A stretch of DNA of 56,415 nt from Microvirga arsenatis (GCF_009910705.1 NZ_JAAAXJ010000019.1:1-56415); one strand, 5' to 3'; positions 8,995-17,790 are shown, numbered from the stretch's first letter. Notes: generated from the sequence alone by a model not told the origin. Numbers and translations are program-made.

Positions 8995-9007
8995 GCGAGC
9001 GGCTCGG
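8995..9007 (+). repeat. Duplicated 3' flank, copy 2
   Basis: Second copy of the 13-mer GCGAGCGGCTCGG, at the same 98-bp distance from the stop of the RPPK paralogue as copy 1 at 3001. Confidence 0.7.
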
Positions 9008-9075
9008 CACACGGTCCCGCGTCCCCCGCCATGCCGCAACTCACGCGGACGCTTAGTCCAACCTTGGAGACGGAC

Positions 9076-9408
9076 ATGCACCAGATGTCCCCTGAGATGC
9101 AGTCTTGCATCGATGAATGCCTGCGTTGTTACCAATCCTGCTACGGCATGGCGATGACCCACTGCCTGGAGCAGGGCGGCAAGCACGTGGAGCCAGGCCA
9201 TTTCCGGCTCATGATCGCCTGCGCCGAGATCTGCAAGACCTCAGCTAACTTCATGCTGATGAACTCGCCGCACCACAAGCACACCTGCCGCGAATGTGCC
9301 GAGATCTGCGAGGAGTGCGCCCGCTCCTGCGAGCAGGTTGGAGACATGCAGGAGTGCGTGGATGCCTGCCGCCGGTGTGCCGAGAGTTGCCGCCGAATGG
9401 CCGCATGA
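9076..9408 (+). CDS. Csp-like four-helix-bundle copper storage protein
   Basis: A 110-residue, Cys-rich helical protein of the DUF326/Csp type. Sixteen cysteines fall in CxxxC and CxxC spacings along four helices (for example CIDECLRC, CAEIC, CRECAEICEEC, CVDACRRCAESC), the pattern that lines the core of Csp bundles and binds many Cu(I) ions. No signal peptide is visible, so this is probably the cytosolic Csp3-type. I chose the ATG at 9076, preceded by TTGGAG, over one 45 bp upstream. It lies inside a copper island, which fits a role in buffering cytoplasmic copper. Confidence 0.9.
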   Translation: MHQMSPEMQSCIDECLRCYQSCYGMAMTHCLEQGGKHVEPGHFRLMIACAEICKTSANFMLMNSPHHKHTCRECAEICEECARSCEQVGDMQECVDACRRCAESCRRMAA

Positions 9409-9504
9409 GGACCCTGGCGGGATCCGGAGAACGAATTCCGCTGCATGCAACCAGTAGCTCAACCCGGGCTCATACACTGTCCCGGCATCACAGGATGATA
9501 CCCC

Positions 9505-10980
9505 ATGGCAAAGAAATCAGCTCAGCACAACGACCACGCTTCTGAGAGCTCGCACTCTCGTGGAGCAACGGTCAAAACCTTCGGCGACGTGAATCTCTAC
9601 ATCGGCAAGGGTCATCGTGATCTTTATTCAGGAACAGACTTACAGGACCTCGTTTTTGGGCGAGGTGGTCCCGATACCCTGCGCGGCGGCGGTATGGACG
9701 ATGATCTGCTCGGCGGCAAAGGTAACGATGTCCTCAGGGGCGGAGCCGGAATGGACCACCTCGACGGCGGCCGCGGCGACGACCGCGTGATCGGCGGCCT
9801 TGAGGCCGATGCCCTCCGGGGCGGCGACGGCGACGACTACCTCAACGAAGGCGTCGGTCACGGCGACCTGGAGGGCGGCAGGGGCGACGATACCCTGGTG
9901 GGCGGCCCCGGCGGTGATGCCTTTGTGATCTCCCCGGACAGCGGCCACGACGTCATCAAGGATTTCGACGCAGGGCCCGGCATCCTTGACCACTTGGCGA
10001 TCCGCGACATCGAACCCGAGGATCTTCGGTTCGAGGATACCGAACGGGGCGTCCTGATCAGCTGGAACGATGGTGAGGGCTCCGTGCTGCTCGAAGGCGT
10101 CAAAAAGACCGAGCTGGCGCAGGACGACTTCATGTTCGCAGACGACCGCAAGGTGATCCAGCCGACCAGCGCCGACGCGGAACGGGTCACCGCGGTGGAG
10201 TTCATCAAGAACGAGGGTGAGGCGCTCACGCCACCCGCCCTCGGTGCGGACGAGCGTCCCGATGCCTGGTTCCGTTTCGATGACTTCAACATCGAGTTCG
10301 GCGGTGCCGGAAGCGACACTCTCCTCGGCACGTCCAAACGCGACTACTTCGTCGGGCTGGGGGGCGATGACCAGCTTTCCGGCAAGGGAGGGGACGACGA
10401 CTTGCGCGGCGGCGCCGGCAACGACACCCTCGTGGGCGGAGACGGCATGGACCATCTGAAGGGCGAGGACGGCAACGACCACCTCTTCGGCGGCGCGATG
10501 GCTGACTCCCTCATGGGCGAGGCCGGCGACGACGCCCTCGCGGCGGGAGCCGGTCACGACATGCTGGACGGTGGCATGGGCGACGACACCCTCGATGGCG
10601 GGGACGGGGCCGATGCCTTCATCGTCGCCCCCGACAGCGGCAATGACGTCGTGGTCGGCGGCTTCGATGCCGGCCCAGGCGCCTTCGATCACATCGCGTT
10701 GCGCGACATCACTCCCGATCAGGTGACCGTGCAGGACACGTCGCGGGGTGGTCAAGCGGGCGTGCTCGTCAGCTGGAACACCGACGCGGATGCCGCCGCG
10801 GAAGGGTCGATCTTCCTGGTCGGGCTGTCGAAGAACCAAATGGCACAGGACGACTTTATGTTCGATGCGGCCGATGCCCGGGAGGGCGGCTTCATCAGCG
10901 ATGACGCTATTACCTACGATGGCTCCCAGCTAATCTTCCAGGATGAGACCGTCGCATCGGCCGGCTACTACATGCTGTAG
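9505..10980 (+). CDS. RTX (hemolysin-type) calcium-binding repeat protein
   Basis: A 491-residue acidic protein with two similar halves. Each half has about eight glycine/aspartate nonapeptide repeats (GGxGxDxLx type) at roughly residues 45-135 and 265-380, followed by a shared capping region (DSG.DV...FDAGPG..DH.A.RDI and a later AQDDFMF). Such repeats bind Ca2+ and fold after type I secretion. No N-terminal signal peptide is present, as expected for that route, but no dedicated ABC exporter lies nearby. No enzymatic domain is recognisable. It is a stand-alone gene among copper genes; its role here is unknown. Confidence 0.85.
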   Translation: MAKKSAQHNDHASESSHSRGATVKTFGDVNLYIGKGHRDLYSGTDLQDLVFGRGGPDTLRGGGMDDDLLGGKGNDVLRGGAGMDHLDGGRGDDRVIGGLEADALRGGDGDDYLNEGVGHGDLEGGRGDDTLVGGPGGDAFVISPDSGHDVIKDFDAGPGILDHLAIRDIEPEDLRFEDTERGVLISWNDGEGSVLLEGVKKTELAQDDFMFADDRKVIQPTSADAERVTAVEFIKNEGEALTPPALGADERPDAWFRFDDFNIEFGGAGSDTLLGTSKRDYFVGLGGDDQLSGKGGDDDLRGGAGNDTLVGGDGMDHLKGEDGNDHLFGGAMADSLMGEAGDDALAAGAGHDMLDGGMGDDTLDGGDGADAFIVAPDSGNDVVVGGFDAGPGAFDHIALRDITPDQVTVQDTSRGGQAGVLVSWNTDADAAAEGSIFLVGLSKNQMAQDDFMFDAADAREGGFISDDAITYDGSQLIFQDETVASAGYYML

Positions 10981-11137
10981 CCGGATTCATTCTGAAGCCG
11001 CCGAGGGACGGGCTCCGCCCCTTGGCACATTCCTCTGGGCCGGCACAACCGATGCCGTCCAGGTCGAGCAGGTCGCCTCATGGCGGGTGGCGCAACATGG
11101 CGACCTGCCCTTTGTCACAACTCACAGGAGAACTGTC

Positions 11138-11680
11138 ATGAACAACCGTCTTCTTCTTGTCCTGAGCACCGTCGCCTCGCTTGCCGCTTCGGGTGCCATC
11201 GCCCAACAGAACCAGGGCGGCTCAACGGCCGGTCAGATGCAACAGACCGCAGACCTTCCTGAGGCGTGCCGCACCGCCGTTCAGGCGAGCGCTCAAGGCG
11301 ACATGATGCAGAAGATGCAAGGCATGCAAGGCAACATGTCCCAGACCATGCAGAACGGCATGCAGAGCATGATGGGTCAGATGAACGAGACCCAAAAGGG
11401 CCTGCATGAGGCCATGATGAAGATGAATCGCCCCATGATGATGGGCATGATGGCCAAGGATGCGGACGTGGCCTGGATCTGCTCCATGATCCCGCACCAC
11501 CAGGGCGCAATCGACATGGCCCGGGCCGGTCTCAAGGGCGCCGACAACGCGGAATCGAAGAAGCTCGCCGAGAAGACGATTGAGGAGAATGAGAAGAGCC
11601 TGAAGGAACTCACCGCCTGGGTGGAGAAGCATGCCCAGAGCGAGAACAAGAATGAAGTCACCGGCTCCACGAAACAATAG
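11138..11680 (+). CDS. DUF305 periplasmic protein, Met-rich
   Basis: A 180-residue exported protein with a signal peptide (residues 1-22), a Met/Gln-rich middle (repeated MQGM, MQNGMQSMMGQM, MMMGMM) and a DUF305 domain with SMIPHHQGAIDMA followed by a long helix. Methionine-rich stretches plus the HH motif fit periplasmic Cu(I) binding. AGGAG stands 7 nt before the chosen ATG; a 65-codon upstream extension overlaps the RTX gene and lacks a signal. A membrane DUF305 protein follows in the same orientation. Confidence 0.9.
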   Translation: MNNRLLLVLSTVASLAASGAIAQQNQGGSTAGQMQQTADLPEACRTAVQASAQGDMMQKMQGMQGNMSQTMQNGMQSMMGQMNETQKGLHEAMMKMNRPMMMGMMAKDADVAWICSMIPHHQGAIDMARAGLKGADNAESKKLAEKTIEENEKSLKELTAWVEKHAQSENKNEVTGSTKQ

Positions 11681-11793
11681 CCGCGCCTGGTTCTGCAGCG
11701 GGAGACCAGCGGTTCCTCACCACCACGGATGGGGAGCCGCCGGCTGCCGCCTGACGAGGCTCGCCCAGCGTGATTGATCAGGAGTATCGGACT

Positions 11794-12270
11794 ATGCCCA
11801 AGTACGTGCGATTCGGCGCGATGGTTGCGACATCGACCCTTGTGATGTTCGGGCTGATGTATCTGAACGTCTACAGCTTCGACCATGTCTATGTCAGTGA
11901 GACGCGGGCCTACATGGCCCTGGTCATGGGCGCGACCATGGCCGTGATCATGCTGGCCTTTATGCTCGGCATGTACACAAACACCAAGGTCAACCGCGCG
12001 ATCTTCCTTGGGGGTTTGGCGGTGTTCGCGTTGGCCCTTTACCTCGTCCGCAGCCAGGCCACCGTTGAGGACGTCGCGTGGATGAAGGCCATGATCCCGC
12101 ATCATTCCATTGCCATCCTGACGAGCGAGCGGGCCAACATCTCCGACCCGCGCGTCAGGAAACTTGCGGACGACATCATCAGCGCCCAGCGCCGGGAAAT
12201 CGACGAGATGCGCGGCCTCATTCAGGAGCTGGAGCGAACTGGGCCGAGGGGCGCGGCTGGAGCCTCCTGA
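11794..12270 (+). CDS. Membrane-anchored DUF305 protein
   Basis: A 158-residue protein with three hydrophobic segments (about residues 6-25, 38-58 and 67-84) and a C-terminal DUF305 helix pair carrying AMIPHHSIAIL and later RREIDEMRGLIQELE. The ATG at 11794 is preceded by AGGAG; an upstream GTG is less likely. It follows the soluble DUF305 gene by about 110 bp and precedes a small hypothetical protein and an HMA protein. This type commonly sits near copper or heavy-metal efflux genes; the molecular role is unknown. Confidence 0.85.
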   Translation: MPKYVRFGAMVATSTLVMFGLMYLNVYSFDHVYVSETRAYMALVMGATMAVIMLAFMLGMYTNTKVNRAIFLGGLAVFALALYLVRSQATVEDVAWMKAMIPHHSIAILTSERANISDPRVRKLADDIISAQRREIDEMRGLIQELERTGPRGAAGAS

Positions 12271-12307
12271 GGATCGCCAGACGGATGCTATCAAAACGGA
12301 GCATGCG

Positions 12308-12577
12308 ATGCAGGGCCAACCCGAATCCCCGAGGATCGATGACTTCCGGCTCGAACGGACCGGCGACACGCTCGTCGTGACGTTCACGCCCGACGGGCGT
12401 TCCTACACCTTCCCAGCCACCGAAAGCCGATTGTCCGAACCTTCCGTTGCGCCCGCCCAAGCCAATGCCGCCGACTACGTGGAGGACGAGGTTCGCAAAG
12501 CCGCAACCGAACTCGCCCGACTTACGCTGACGGGAAGCCCATCAGGCGACGGCAGCGGATCGGCTCCTCCTGGATGA
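12308..12577 (+). CDS. Hypothetical protein
   Basis: An 89-residue soluble protein without signal peptide, membrane segment or known motif. The sequence has a short beta-like N-terminal part (LERTGDTLVVTFTPDGRSYTF) and an Ala-rich helical C-terminal part. It lies between the DUF305 membrane gene and the HMA-type gene with short gaps on either side, so it is probably translated from the same message. The start is one of two nearby candidates; this ATG keeps the coherent part of the frame. Confidence 0.5.
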   Translation: MQGQPESPRIDDFRLERTGDTLVVTFTPDGRSYTFPATESRLSEPSVAPAQANAADYVEDEVRKAATELARLTLTGSPSGDGSGSAPPG

Positions 12578-12589
12578 ACGGAGGGCATC

Positions 12590-12796
12590 GTGAGGACCGA
12601 CAAGGTGACAGGCATGCCGTGCGGCGGCTGCGAAACGGCGGTCACCCGGGCGATCAAGCGGCAACTTGGCGAGGGCTCCCGGTCGAGGTGGACGCAGGCA
12701 AGGGGAGAGGTTCGGATCAGCGCATCCGCCGATCCGCAGATCGTTGCTTTTGCCATAGAGGGTGCTGGGTACGTGGTTGAAAGCGTCTACAATTGA
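12590..12796 (+). CDS. HMA-domain copper chaperone with a frame-displaced segment
   Basis: A 68-residue heavy-metal-associated domain protein starting with GTG. It has GMPCGGC (Cys11, Cys14) in the metal-binding loop and an AIEGAGYVV end typical of CopZ-like folds. Between about 12673 and 12706 the frame reads SRSRWTQARG, whereas the neighbouring frame reads LPVEVDAGKG, which is what HMA proteins have at this place. One lost base near 12673 and one gained base near 12706 would explain it, leaving the gene open but with about ten wrong residues. Metal loop and fold ends are intact; whether it works is unclear. A one-base error in sequencing at two sites is the alternative. Confidence 0.65.
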   Translation: MRTDKVTGMPCGGCETAVTRAIKRQLGEGSRSRWTQARGEVRISASADPQIVAFAIEGAGYVVESVYN

Positions 12797-12960
12797 AAGG
12801 GCATGCGCCTGGATCCTGCGGGTTTGCTTGATCGCCCGCCTCACTTGCGTCGGCAGGTTTACACACCCAAAGATCGCGCTTGGGAATGACAGGGACGTGC
12901 GATTCGGGCCTGCAAAGGTCTTGGGTGTTTGCAGGCTGACGATAGCCATGGGGGCAGACG

Positions 12961-14271
12961 GTGGAACAAGGGCAAACCTGGACGGGGGATCTGATCCGGC
13001 ATTGGCGCGACGATCCCGGCGGGACCTACCGCACGTGGTTTCTCTGGGAGGAGCGGATCAAGAATTTTCGCTCGATCCGGCGCGGCATCCAGGTGGTGAT
13101 CGACGAGATCCGCGCCGACCGCTTCGGCAACGCGTACCGGGGCTCGTCGCTGGAGACCGTGCTCGACTCGATTGCGGAGCAGCGGCAGGTGTTCAAGGGG
13201 GCCGATCACGCCTTCATGTGGAAGCCGAAGCTGCGCATTCCGGACATCTACGAGAACCGGGACAACCAAACTGCATTTGGTCGCTTCCTCGACGTCTGCC
13301 TGTGCTGCAACGGCGAGGGCCAGATCGTCAGCGCGATCCACGACTTGGACAAGGTGGCCATCAAAGGCCTCGGCCCGGCGGCCGCCAACCTGCTGTACTT
13401 CCTGCACCCGACGTGGGTGCCGCCCTTCAACACCGCCATCGTAAAGGGCTACAACGCCCTGACGGGCGCCAACGTGAAGTTGGGACGCTGGGACCAGTAC
13501 CTTGCGATGCGCAAGGGCATCCTGGAGCTCAATGCTGCCCACCGCTCGCTCCTGTCGAACGACCTGGGCGCGGCCGCGGCCTTCCTGTTCGACGTCGGCT
13601 CCGGGCGCTACCCGCTTCCGGAGCGGGACGGCTCGGTGCCGCTGGAGCGCTGGCGCCGCGACCTCGACGAGGTGCGGGCGGAGTCGGCGGCGGCCAGCAA
13701 GGCCGCGCAGGCGGCGCGCGAGGCCGATCACACCCACACCGAGGTCCAGGGCTGGCTGCGCGACCTGGGGCTGGCGCTCGGCTACGGCGTGTGGGTCGCC
13801 GCCAACGACGGCGGCCGCCCCTATGGCGGCGGCCGCCTGTCGGACGGATGCCTGGAGCGGCTGCCCGAACCGCTGGACCGCAGCGCCTCGGCCGATGCGA
13901 TCCGGCTCATCGACGTGCTCTGGGTCGACCGGGCCGCCGCCGCCGTGGTGGCGGCCTTCGAGGTCGAGCACACGACCAGCATCTACTCCGGCATCGTGCG
14001 CATGCTCGACCTGGCGCTCGGCATCGAGGGCGCCGCGGCCCGCAACTTCTTCCTGGTGGCGCCGGACGACCGGGAGGCGGACGTGCGCGCCCAGTTCGCG
14101 CGGCCGGCCTTCTCCCGGGTCGGCGAACTGGATCTTCGCTACCTGCCCTACAGCGAGCTTCGCGCCCACCGCGAGGCCATCGCGCGCTTCGGCTCCGGTC
14201 TCAAGGGCGTCCTGGCCATCGCGCGTCCGTTGCGGGCGGTCCCGATCCTGGCACGGATGGGAACCGCCTGA
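12961..14271 (+). CDS. Nuclease-like protein, first gene of a putative conflict cassette
   Basis: A 436-residue soluble protein. The N-terminal half contains KGLGPAAANLLYFLHP near residues 138-153, resembling a helix-hairpin-helix DNA-binding turn. The C-terminal part has IDVLWVD (near 317-323) followed by AAFEVEHTTSIYSGIVRMLDL (near 333-353) and FFLVAPDDRE. That acidic/hydrophobic pattern resembles PD-(D/E)XK-type restriction-like proteins, although the usual lysine is replaced (EVE). The GTG start follows GGGGG. It heads a three-gene plus-strand cassette unlike its metal-resistance surroundings. Nuclease activity is inferred from motif style, not shown. Confidence 0.6.
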   Translation: MEQGQTWTGDLIRHWRDDPGGTYRTWFLWEERIKNFRSIRRGIQVVIDEIRADRFGNAYRGSSLETVLDSIAEQRQVFKGADHAFMWKPKLRIPDIYENRDNQTAFGRFLDVCLCCNGEGQIVSAIHDLDKVAIKGLGPAAANLLYFLHPTWVPPFNTAIVKGYNALTGANVKLGRWDQYLAMRKGILELNAAHRSLLSNDLGAAAAFLFDVGSGRYPLPERDGSVPLERWRRDLDEVRAESAAASKAAQAAREADHTHTEVQGWLRDLGLALGYGVWVAANDGGRPYGGGRLSDGCLERLPEPLDRSASADAIRLIDVLWVDRAAAAVVAAFEVEHTTSIYSGIVRMLDLALGIEGAAARNFFLVAPDDREADVRAQFARPAFSRVGELDLRYLPYSELRAHREAIARFGSGLKGVLAIARPLRAVPILARMGTA

Positions 14272-14412
14272 GGGACCGGACTCGGCACGCCGGCCCGCCG
14301 AACCTCCACGGCACCATGGCGTTAACGATGTGCCGAAGGTAAACTGGGGATTCGCGTCCCATTCCGTCCCTGCGGCATAGGCCGGCGCGCGCAAATCAGG
14401 TAAACCTCCGTC

Positions 14413-14826
14413 ATGGCACGAGTCACTCTCGACGACTTCATTGAGGCCTTCTCGGCGCAATTGGTCACGAAGGGGCAGCACATGGTGCGCCTCAACGACC
14501 CCAATGTCCGGGACGGGCTTTACCGCGTCTACAAGTTCCTGGCGCGGCACCTGGACCAGCAGGGCCAGGCCGCCGACAAGGACTGGCGGCGCTCGCTCGT
14601 CAACATCCGCAACGTGTTCCAGCCCAGCGCCATCGGATCCTTCGACCGCTTCGAGGCCCTGATGCGCGCCAAGCAGGTCTACCTGACCGACCATCCGAAC
14701 CCCTACTACCAGGACATCCTGATCCGGATGCCGACGGTCTCGGCGCGGCAGATCATCGACGACCTCGACCAGCCCGTGTCCGACCTCGTCTCCGGCAGCG
14801 TCAAGGAATACCTGGCGGCCGGCTAG
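14413..14826 (+). CDS. Small unknown protein of the HD-PRTase cassette
   Basis: A 137-residue, mostly helical, soluble protein. I recognise no domain. Visible features are a basic middle (KDWRRSLVNIRNVFQPS) and an acidic C-terminal part (IIDDLDQPVSDLVSG). It lies about 140 bp after the nuclease-like gene and only 24 bp before the HD-PRTase gene, so it is probably cotranscribed with the latter. Its conserved position between two enzyme-like genes would fit an adaptor or regulator, but that is inference. Confidence 0.55.
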   Translation: MARVTLDDFIEAFSAQLVTKGQHMVRLNDPNVRDGLYRVYKFLARHLDQQGQAADKDWRRSLVNIRNVFQPSAIGSFDRFEALMRAKQVYLTDHPNPYYQDILIRMPTVSARQIIDDLDQPVSDLVSGSVKEYLAAG

Positions 14827-14850
14827 GCCGCGCCTTGCGAAGCCGCCCTG

Positions 14851-17772
14851 ATGGCCATCGACAGCATCCGCGACACGCTGAACGCGCAGCCGAGGTTCTG
14901 GTCCGACCTGCACCGGGCCTTCGACCTCCTGGGTTTCGACGAGGCCTTTGTCCGCCGCCTGCCGCCCGTCTCGCCCGACGCCCGCTCGAAGTACATCAAG
15001 GACAAGGTCTGGGGCATGATGGAGTTCGCCCCCGACGAGCTCGCCATCATCGACTCCCCGCTGCTGCAGAGGCTGCGCCGGATCAGCCAGCTCGGCCTGA
15101 CCTTCCTGACCTACCCGGGCGCGGAGCACAGCCGCTTCGTCCACACCCTCGGGGTCACGCATGTCGTCAAGCGCCTGCTCCGGTCCATCGGCGAGGTGGC
15201 GCAGCGCGACGTCAAGCTGCGGGCCGGAGGCGAGGAGTACACCTACTACAACCCGGACGGGCGCAGCGAACAGGCGCTCATGCGCAGCCTGACGCATGCC
15301 GCGCTGCTGCACGACACCGGCCATCTGGCCTTCTCCCATGCCGGCGAATCGGCGTTCATGGCCCACTCCCACGGGGTCACCGTCGGCGGCATGGACCTGG
15401 AGGACTTCATCCAGGTCTTCCGCGAGGCGTCCTTCGAGTCGGGGTTGTCCGAGTGCCTGTCGATAGCCGTGTGCCTGTCGCCGCGCTTCAAGGCGTTCTA
15501 CGAGAAGATCACCGGCCCCCACGAACTGGACCGGAGGATCGGATACGTCTGCTCCTTCATCGGCGGCGTTCCGCACCATCCCGCCTATCCCGGCCTCGCC
15601 AACATCATCTCGGGGGCGGCCATCGACGCGGACAAGATCGACTACCTGAACCGTGACGCGCTGGAGTGCGGCATCCCGGCCGGCGTGGACGTATCCCGCA
15701 TCTTCCTGAACTCCGCCCTGGTCGAGATCCAGGAGGCCCAGGCGGCGATGCTGAGCCGCTCCCGTGGCCGGCACGCCGAGCAGATGCGCTTCACTCCGGG
15801 CACGCACTTCATCGTCAACTCGACCGGCATCGACACCTACGACGAGCTCGCCAACGCCAAGGCCGTCCTTTATCAGCGGGTGTATCTCCACCAGCTGACC
15901 CGGAACGCGGAGCAGGTGCTGGCGGGGGCCCTTCATGCCGCCATGAACGCCGCGCCCCCGGCCGAGGGCCCCCATCCCGGGGACGTCCTGTCCTGGTTCG
16001 AGTACGGGGACGACGAGCTGCTCGCGCACCTGTCCCGGGACCCGGCCTCGAAGCCGCTCGCCTCGCGCCTCATCTCCCGCGACCTGCCGAAACGGGCCTT
16101 CGCCCTGTTCCGGGACGTGTGCGAGCCGTTCGTCGCCCTGCCGGATCTGTTTGATCCGGGGGAATGGGGGGACGCCGGCGCGGGGCGCCTGAGCGAGACG
16201 CAGTCGCTCTACGCCCGACGGACCGCCTGGCGCCAGTTCGACCAGGTCGTTCCGATGGACCCGAGCGACCGGCCGCAGCGCATCGAGGAGCTCAGAGACG
16301 CCGTGCGCCGGGAGGCGGTCGAGGCCAGGGCCGTGCTCGACCCAGGCTTCCGGCGGGAGCGCCTGCGGGTCGACGAGCCCTACATCGGCATCTCGCCCCG
16401 TGTCGTGTTGAAGCCGATCAGCGAGGTGCTCGTCCGCGAGAAGAACTCCATCGGCTACAGCAGCCAGTGGACCAAATCGGAGGAGCTGACGACGGCGGAC
16501 AACATCGGCCGCGGCGTCGACTACGTGCATGCGGACGCCGACTGGCTGCCCTATGTCACCATCGCCTGCACCAAGGTTTTGTACGACTTCCACGCGGGCC
16601 GCCGGACGGAGTTCATCCAGGACGGCACTGCGGCGCAGAGCGCCTACGACTCGGCCCCCATCGCGGTCCGGCCGCGGCTTCACCTGCGCCTGGAGGACAT
16701 CTGCAGCCGCATCGGCGTCGACTACGGCCACATCGTCACGGAGATGACGCGCGCGGCCCGGGGCCGCTACTTCGGGGCGGCCGAGCGCGTGGTTCCGCTC
16801 GACCGGGCGCAGTTCCGCTCCTGCGAGGAGGTGGCGCAGCACTACTCGTCGTTCCTCGGCGAACGCGGCTGGCATGTCACCGAGCGGTCCGTCGCCGCCT
16901 TCGTGCGCCAGTTCCCGGTGGCGCTCCGGTCCGAGATGCTGCGGCTTCTGCTGCAGGGCGAGTTCATCGGCCGCGGCGTGACCCGCAGCGCCATGGACCA
17001 GGTGGCGCTGGAACTGGAGCAGCAGCTCGGACGTCCTCTGGTCTTCTGCCGGTTCTCGCCCAACAGCGGCAGCTTCACCGGCATGATCCTGGAGCAGGAG
17101 CGCCGGCAGGACTACCAGCAGGCCGGCCATGTCTTCGCCCGCAACCTCGCCGATCTCGAACAGCAGCTCGCGGAGGTCTCGCCCGCCTGCATCGTGTTCG
17201 TCGACGACCAGTTCGCCACCGGCGGCCAGGCCTGCGCCCAGCTCCTGCACTGGGCCGGCAAGCCGCGCGGGGAGTGGCCCGCGGAGCTCCGCAGCGAGCA
17301 GAACATCGACAATGCCCCCTTGGGTCAGAAGACCCGCGAGGTCTTTGGGAGCGGGAATGTCGCCCTCGCCTTCAGTTTCGGGACCAGCGCCGGCAAGGCG
17401 CGTGTCGAACGGACCGCCCGGGAACTGGGCTTCCCGAACCTGCAGGTCCTCTTCAAGACGGAGATCCGTCCCGAGCCTATTCCGATGTCGGCCGACCTGA
17501 GGGATTTCCTCGCCCGGGTCGGATACGAGCTCCTGAAGCGGGCCCGGCACCATCGGGACGACGGCGAGCCGCTGACGCTGACCAGCGAGCAGGAGGACAG
17601 CCTGCGGGCGGACGCCCTCGGCTACGGCGGCACCGCATCGATCATGGTGACCCCGTTCAGCGCCCCCTCGCACACGATCACGGCGCTGTGGTGCCCCGGC
17701 CTGTACCAGGACCAGCCCTGGATCCCGCTGTTGCTGCGGCGCGGCTACCGCAGGCAGTTGGTTCTCGGCTGA
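14851..17772 (+). CDS. HD phosphohydrolase fused to phosphoribosyltransferase-like domain
   Basis: A 973-residue two-enzyme fusion. Residues about 60-280 form an HD domain of the dNTPase (SAMHD1/COG1078) style: SRFVHTLGVTH, HDTGH (His154-Asp155) and DADKIDYLNRDA near 260 supply the metal-binding His/Asp set. A roughly 450-residue middle part is not recognised. Residues about 781-796 read IVFVDDQFATGGQ, the phosphoribosyl-pyrophosphate-binding loop of type I phosphoribosyltransferases. Such HD and PRTase modules occur in prokaryotic conflict systems (HD-CE and PRTase-CE types). It is the last gene of the cassette. Nucleotide hydrolysis or depletion on phage attack is a reasonable inference; the reaction is not established from sequence. 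Confidence 0.75.
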   Translation: MAIDSIRDTLNAQPRFWSDLHRAFDLLGFDEAFVRRLPPVSPDARSKYIKDKVWGMMEFAPDELAIIDSPLLQRLRRISQLGLTFLTYPGAEHSRFVHTLGVTHVVKRLLRSIGEVAQRDVKLRAGGEEYTYYNPDGRSEQALMRSLTHAALLHDTGHLAFSHAGESAFMAHSHGVTVGGMDLEDFIQVFREASFESGLSECLSIAVCLSPRFKAFYEKITGPHELDRRIGYVCSFIGGVPHHPAYPGLANIISGAAIDADKIDYLNRDALECGIPAGVDVSRIFLNSALVEIQEAQAAMLSRSRGRHAEQMRFTPGTHFIVNSTGIDTYDELANAKAVLYQRVYLHQLTRNAEQVLAGALHAAMNAAPPAEGPHPGDVLSWFEYGDDELLAHLSRDPASKPLASRLISRDLPKRAFALFRDVCEPFVALPDLFDPGEWGDAGAGRLSETQSLYARRTAWRQFDQVVPMDPSDRPQRIEELRDAVRREAVEARAVLDPGFRRERLRVDEPYIGISPRVVLKPISEVLVREKNSIGYSSQWTKSEELTTADNIGRGVDYVHADADWLPYVTIACTKVLYDFHAGRRTEFIQDGTAAQSAYDSAPIAVRPRLHLRLEDICSRIGVDYGHIVTEMTRAARGRYFGAAERVVPLDRAQFRSCEEVAQHYSSFLGERGWHVTERSVAAFVRQFPVALRSEMLRLLLQGEFIGRGVTRSAMDQVALELEQQLGRPLVFCRFSPNSGSFTGMILEQERRQDYQQAGHVFARNLADLEQQLAEVSPACIVFVDDQFATGGQACAQLLHWAGKPRGEWPAELRSEQNIDNAPLGQKTREVFGSGNVALAFSFGTSAGKARVERTARELGFPNLQVLFKTEIRPEPIPMSADLRDFLARVGYELLKRARHHRDDGEPLTLTSEQEDSLRADALGYGGTASIMVTPFSAPSHTITALWCPGLYQDQPWIPLLLRRGYRRQLVLG

Positions 17773-17790
17773 CCGCGGAGGCTGCGCGGT
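17772..17790. terminator. Candidate bidirectional hairpin between convergent genes
   Basis: ACCGCG and CGCGGT arms flank a 7-base loop directly after the HD-PRTase stop and before the stop of the convergent protease gene. No T-run, so this is a weak terminator call. Confidence 0.3.

Noticed and set aside
9640..10839. 399-codon open frame on the minus strand
   Set aside because: Antisense shadow of the RTX repeats; the apparent repeats simply mirror the nonapeptides.
12859..17673. 1604-codon open frame on the minus strand
   Set aside because: It lies antisense to the nuclease-like, small and HD-PRTase genes, whose motifs are clear on the plus strand. Its composition is the Arg/Gly/Ala/Val/Asp bias of a high-GC antisense frame and shows no domain.
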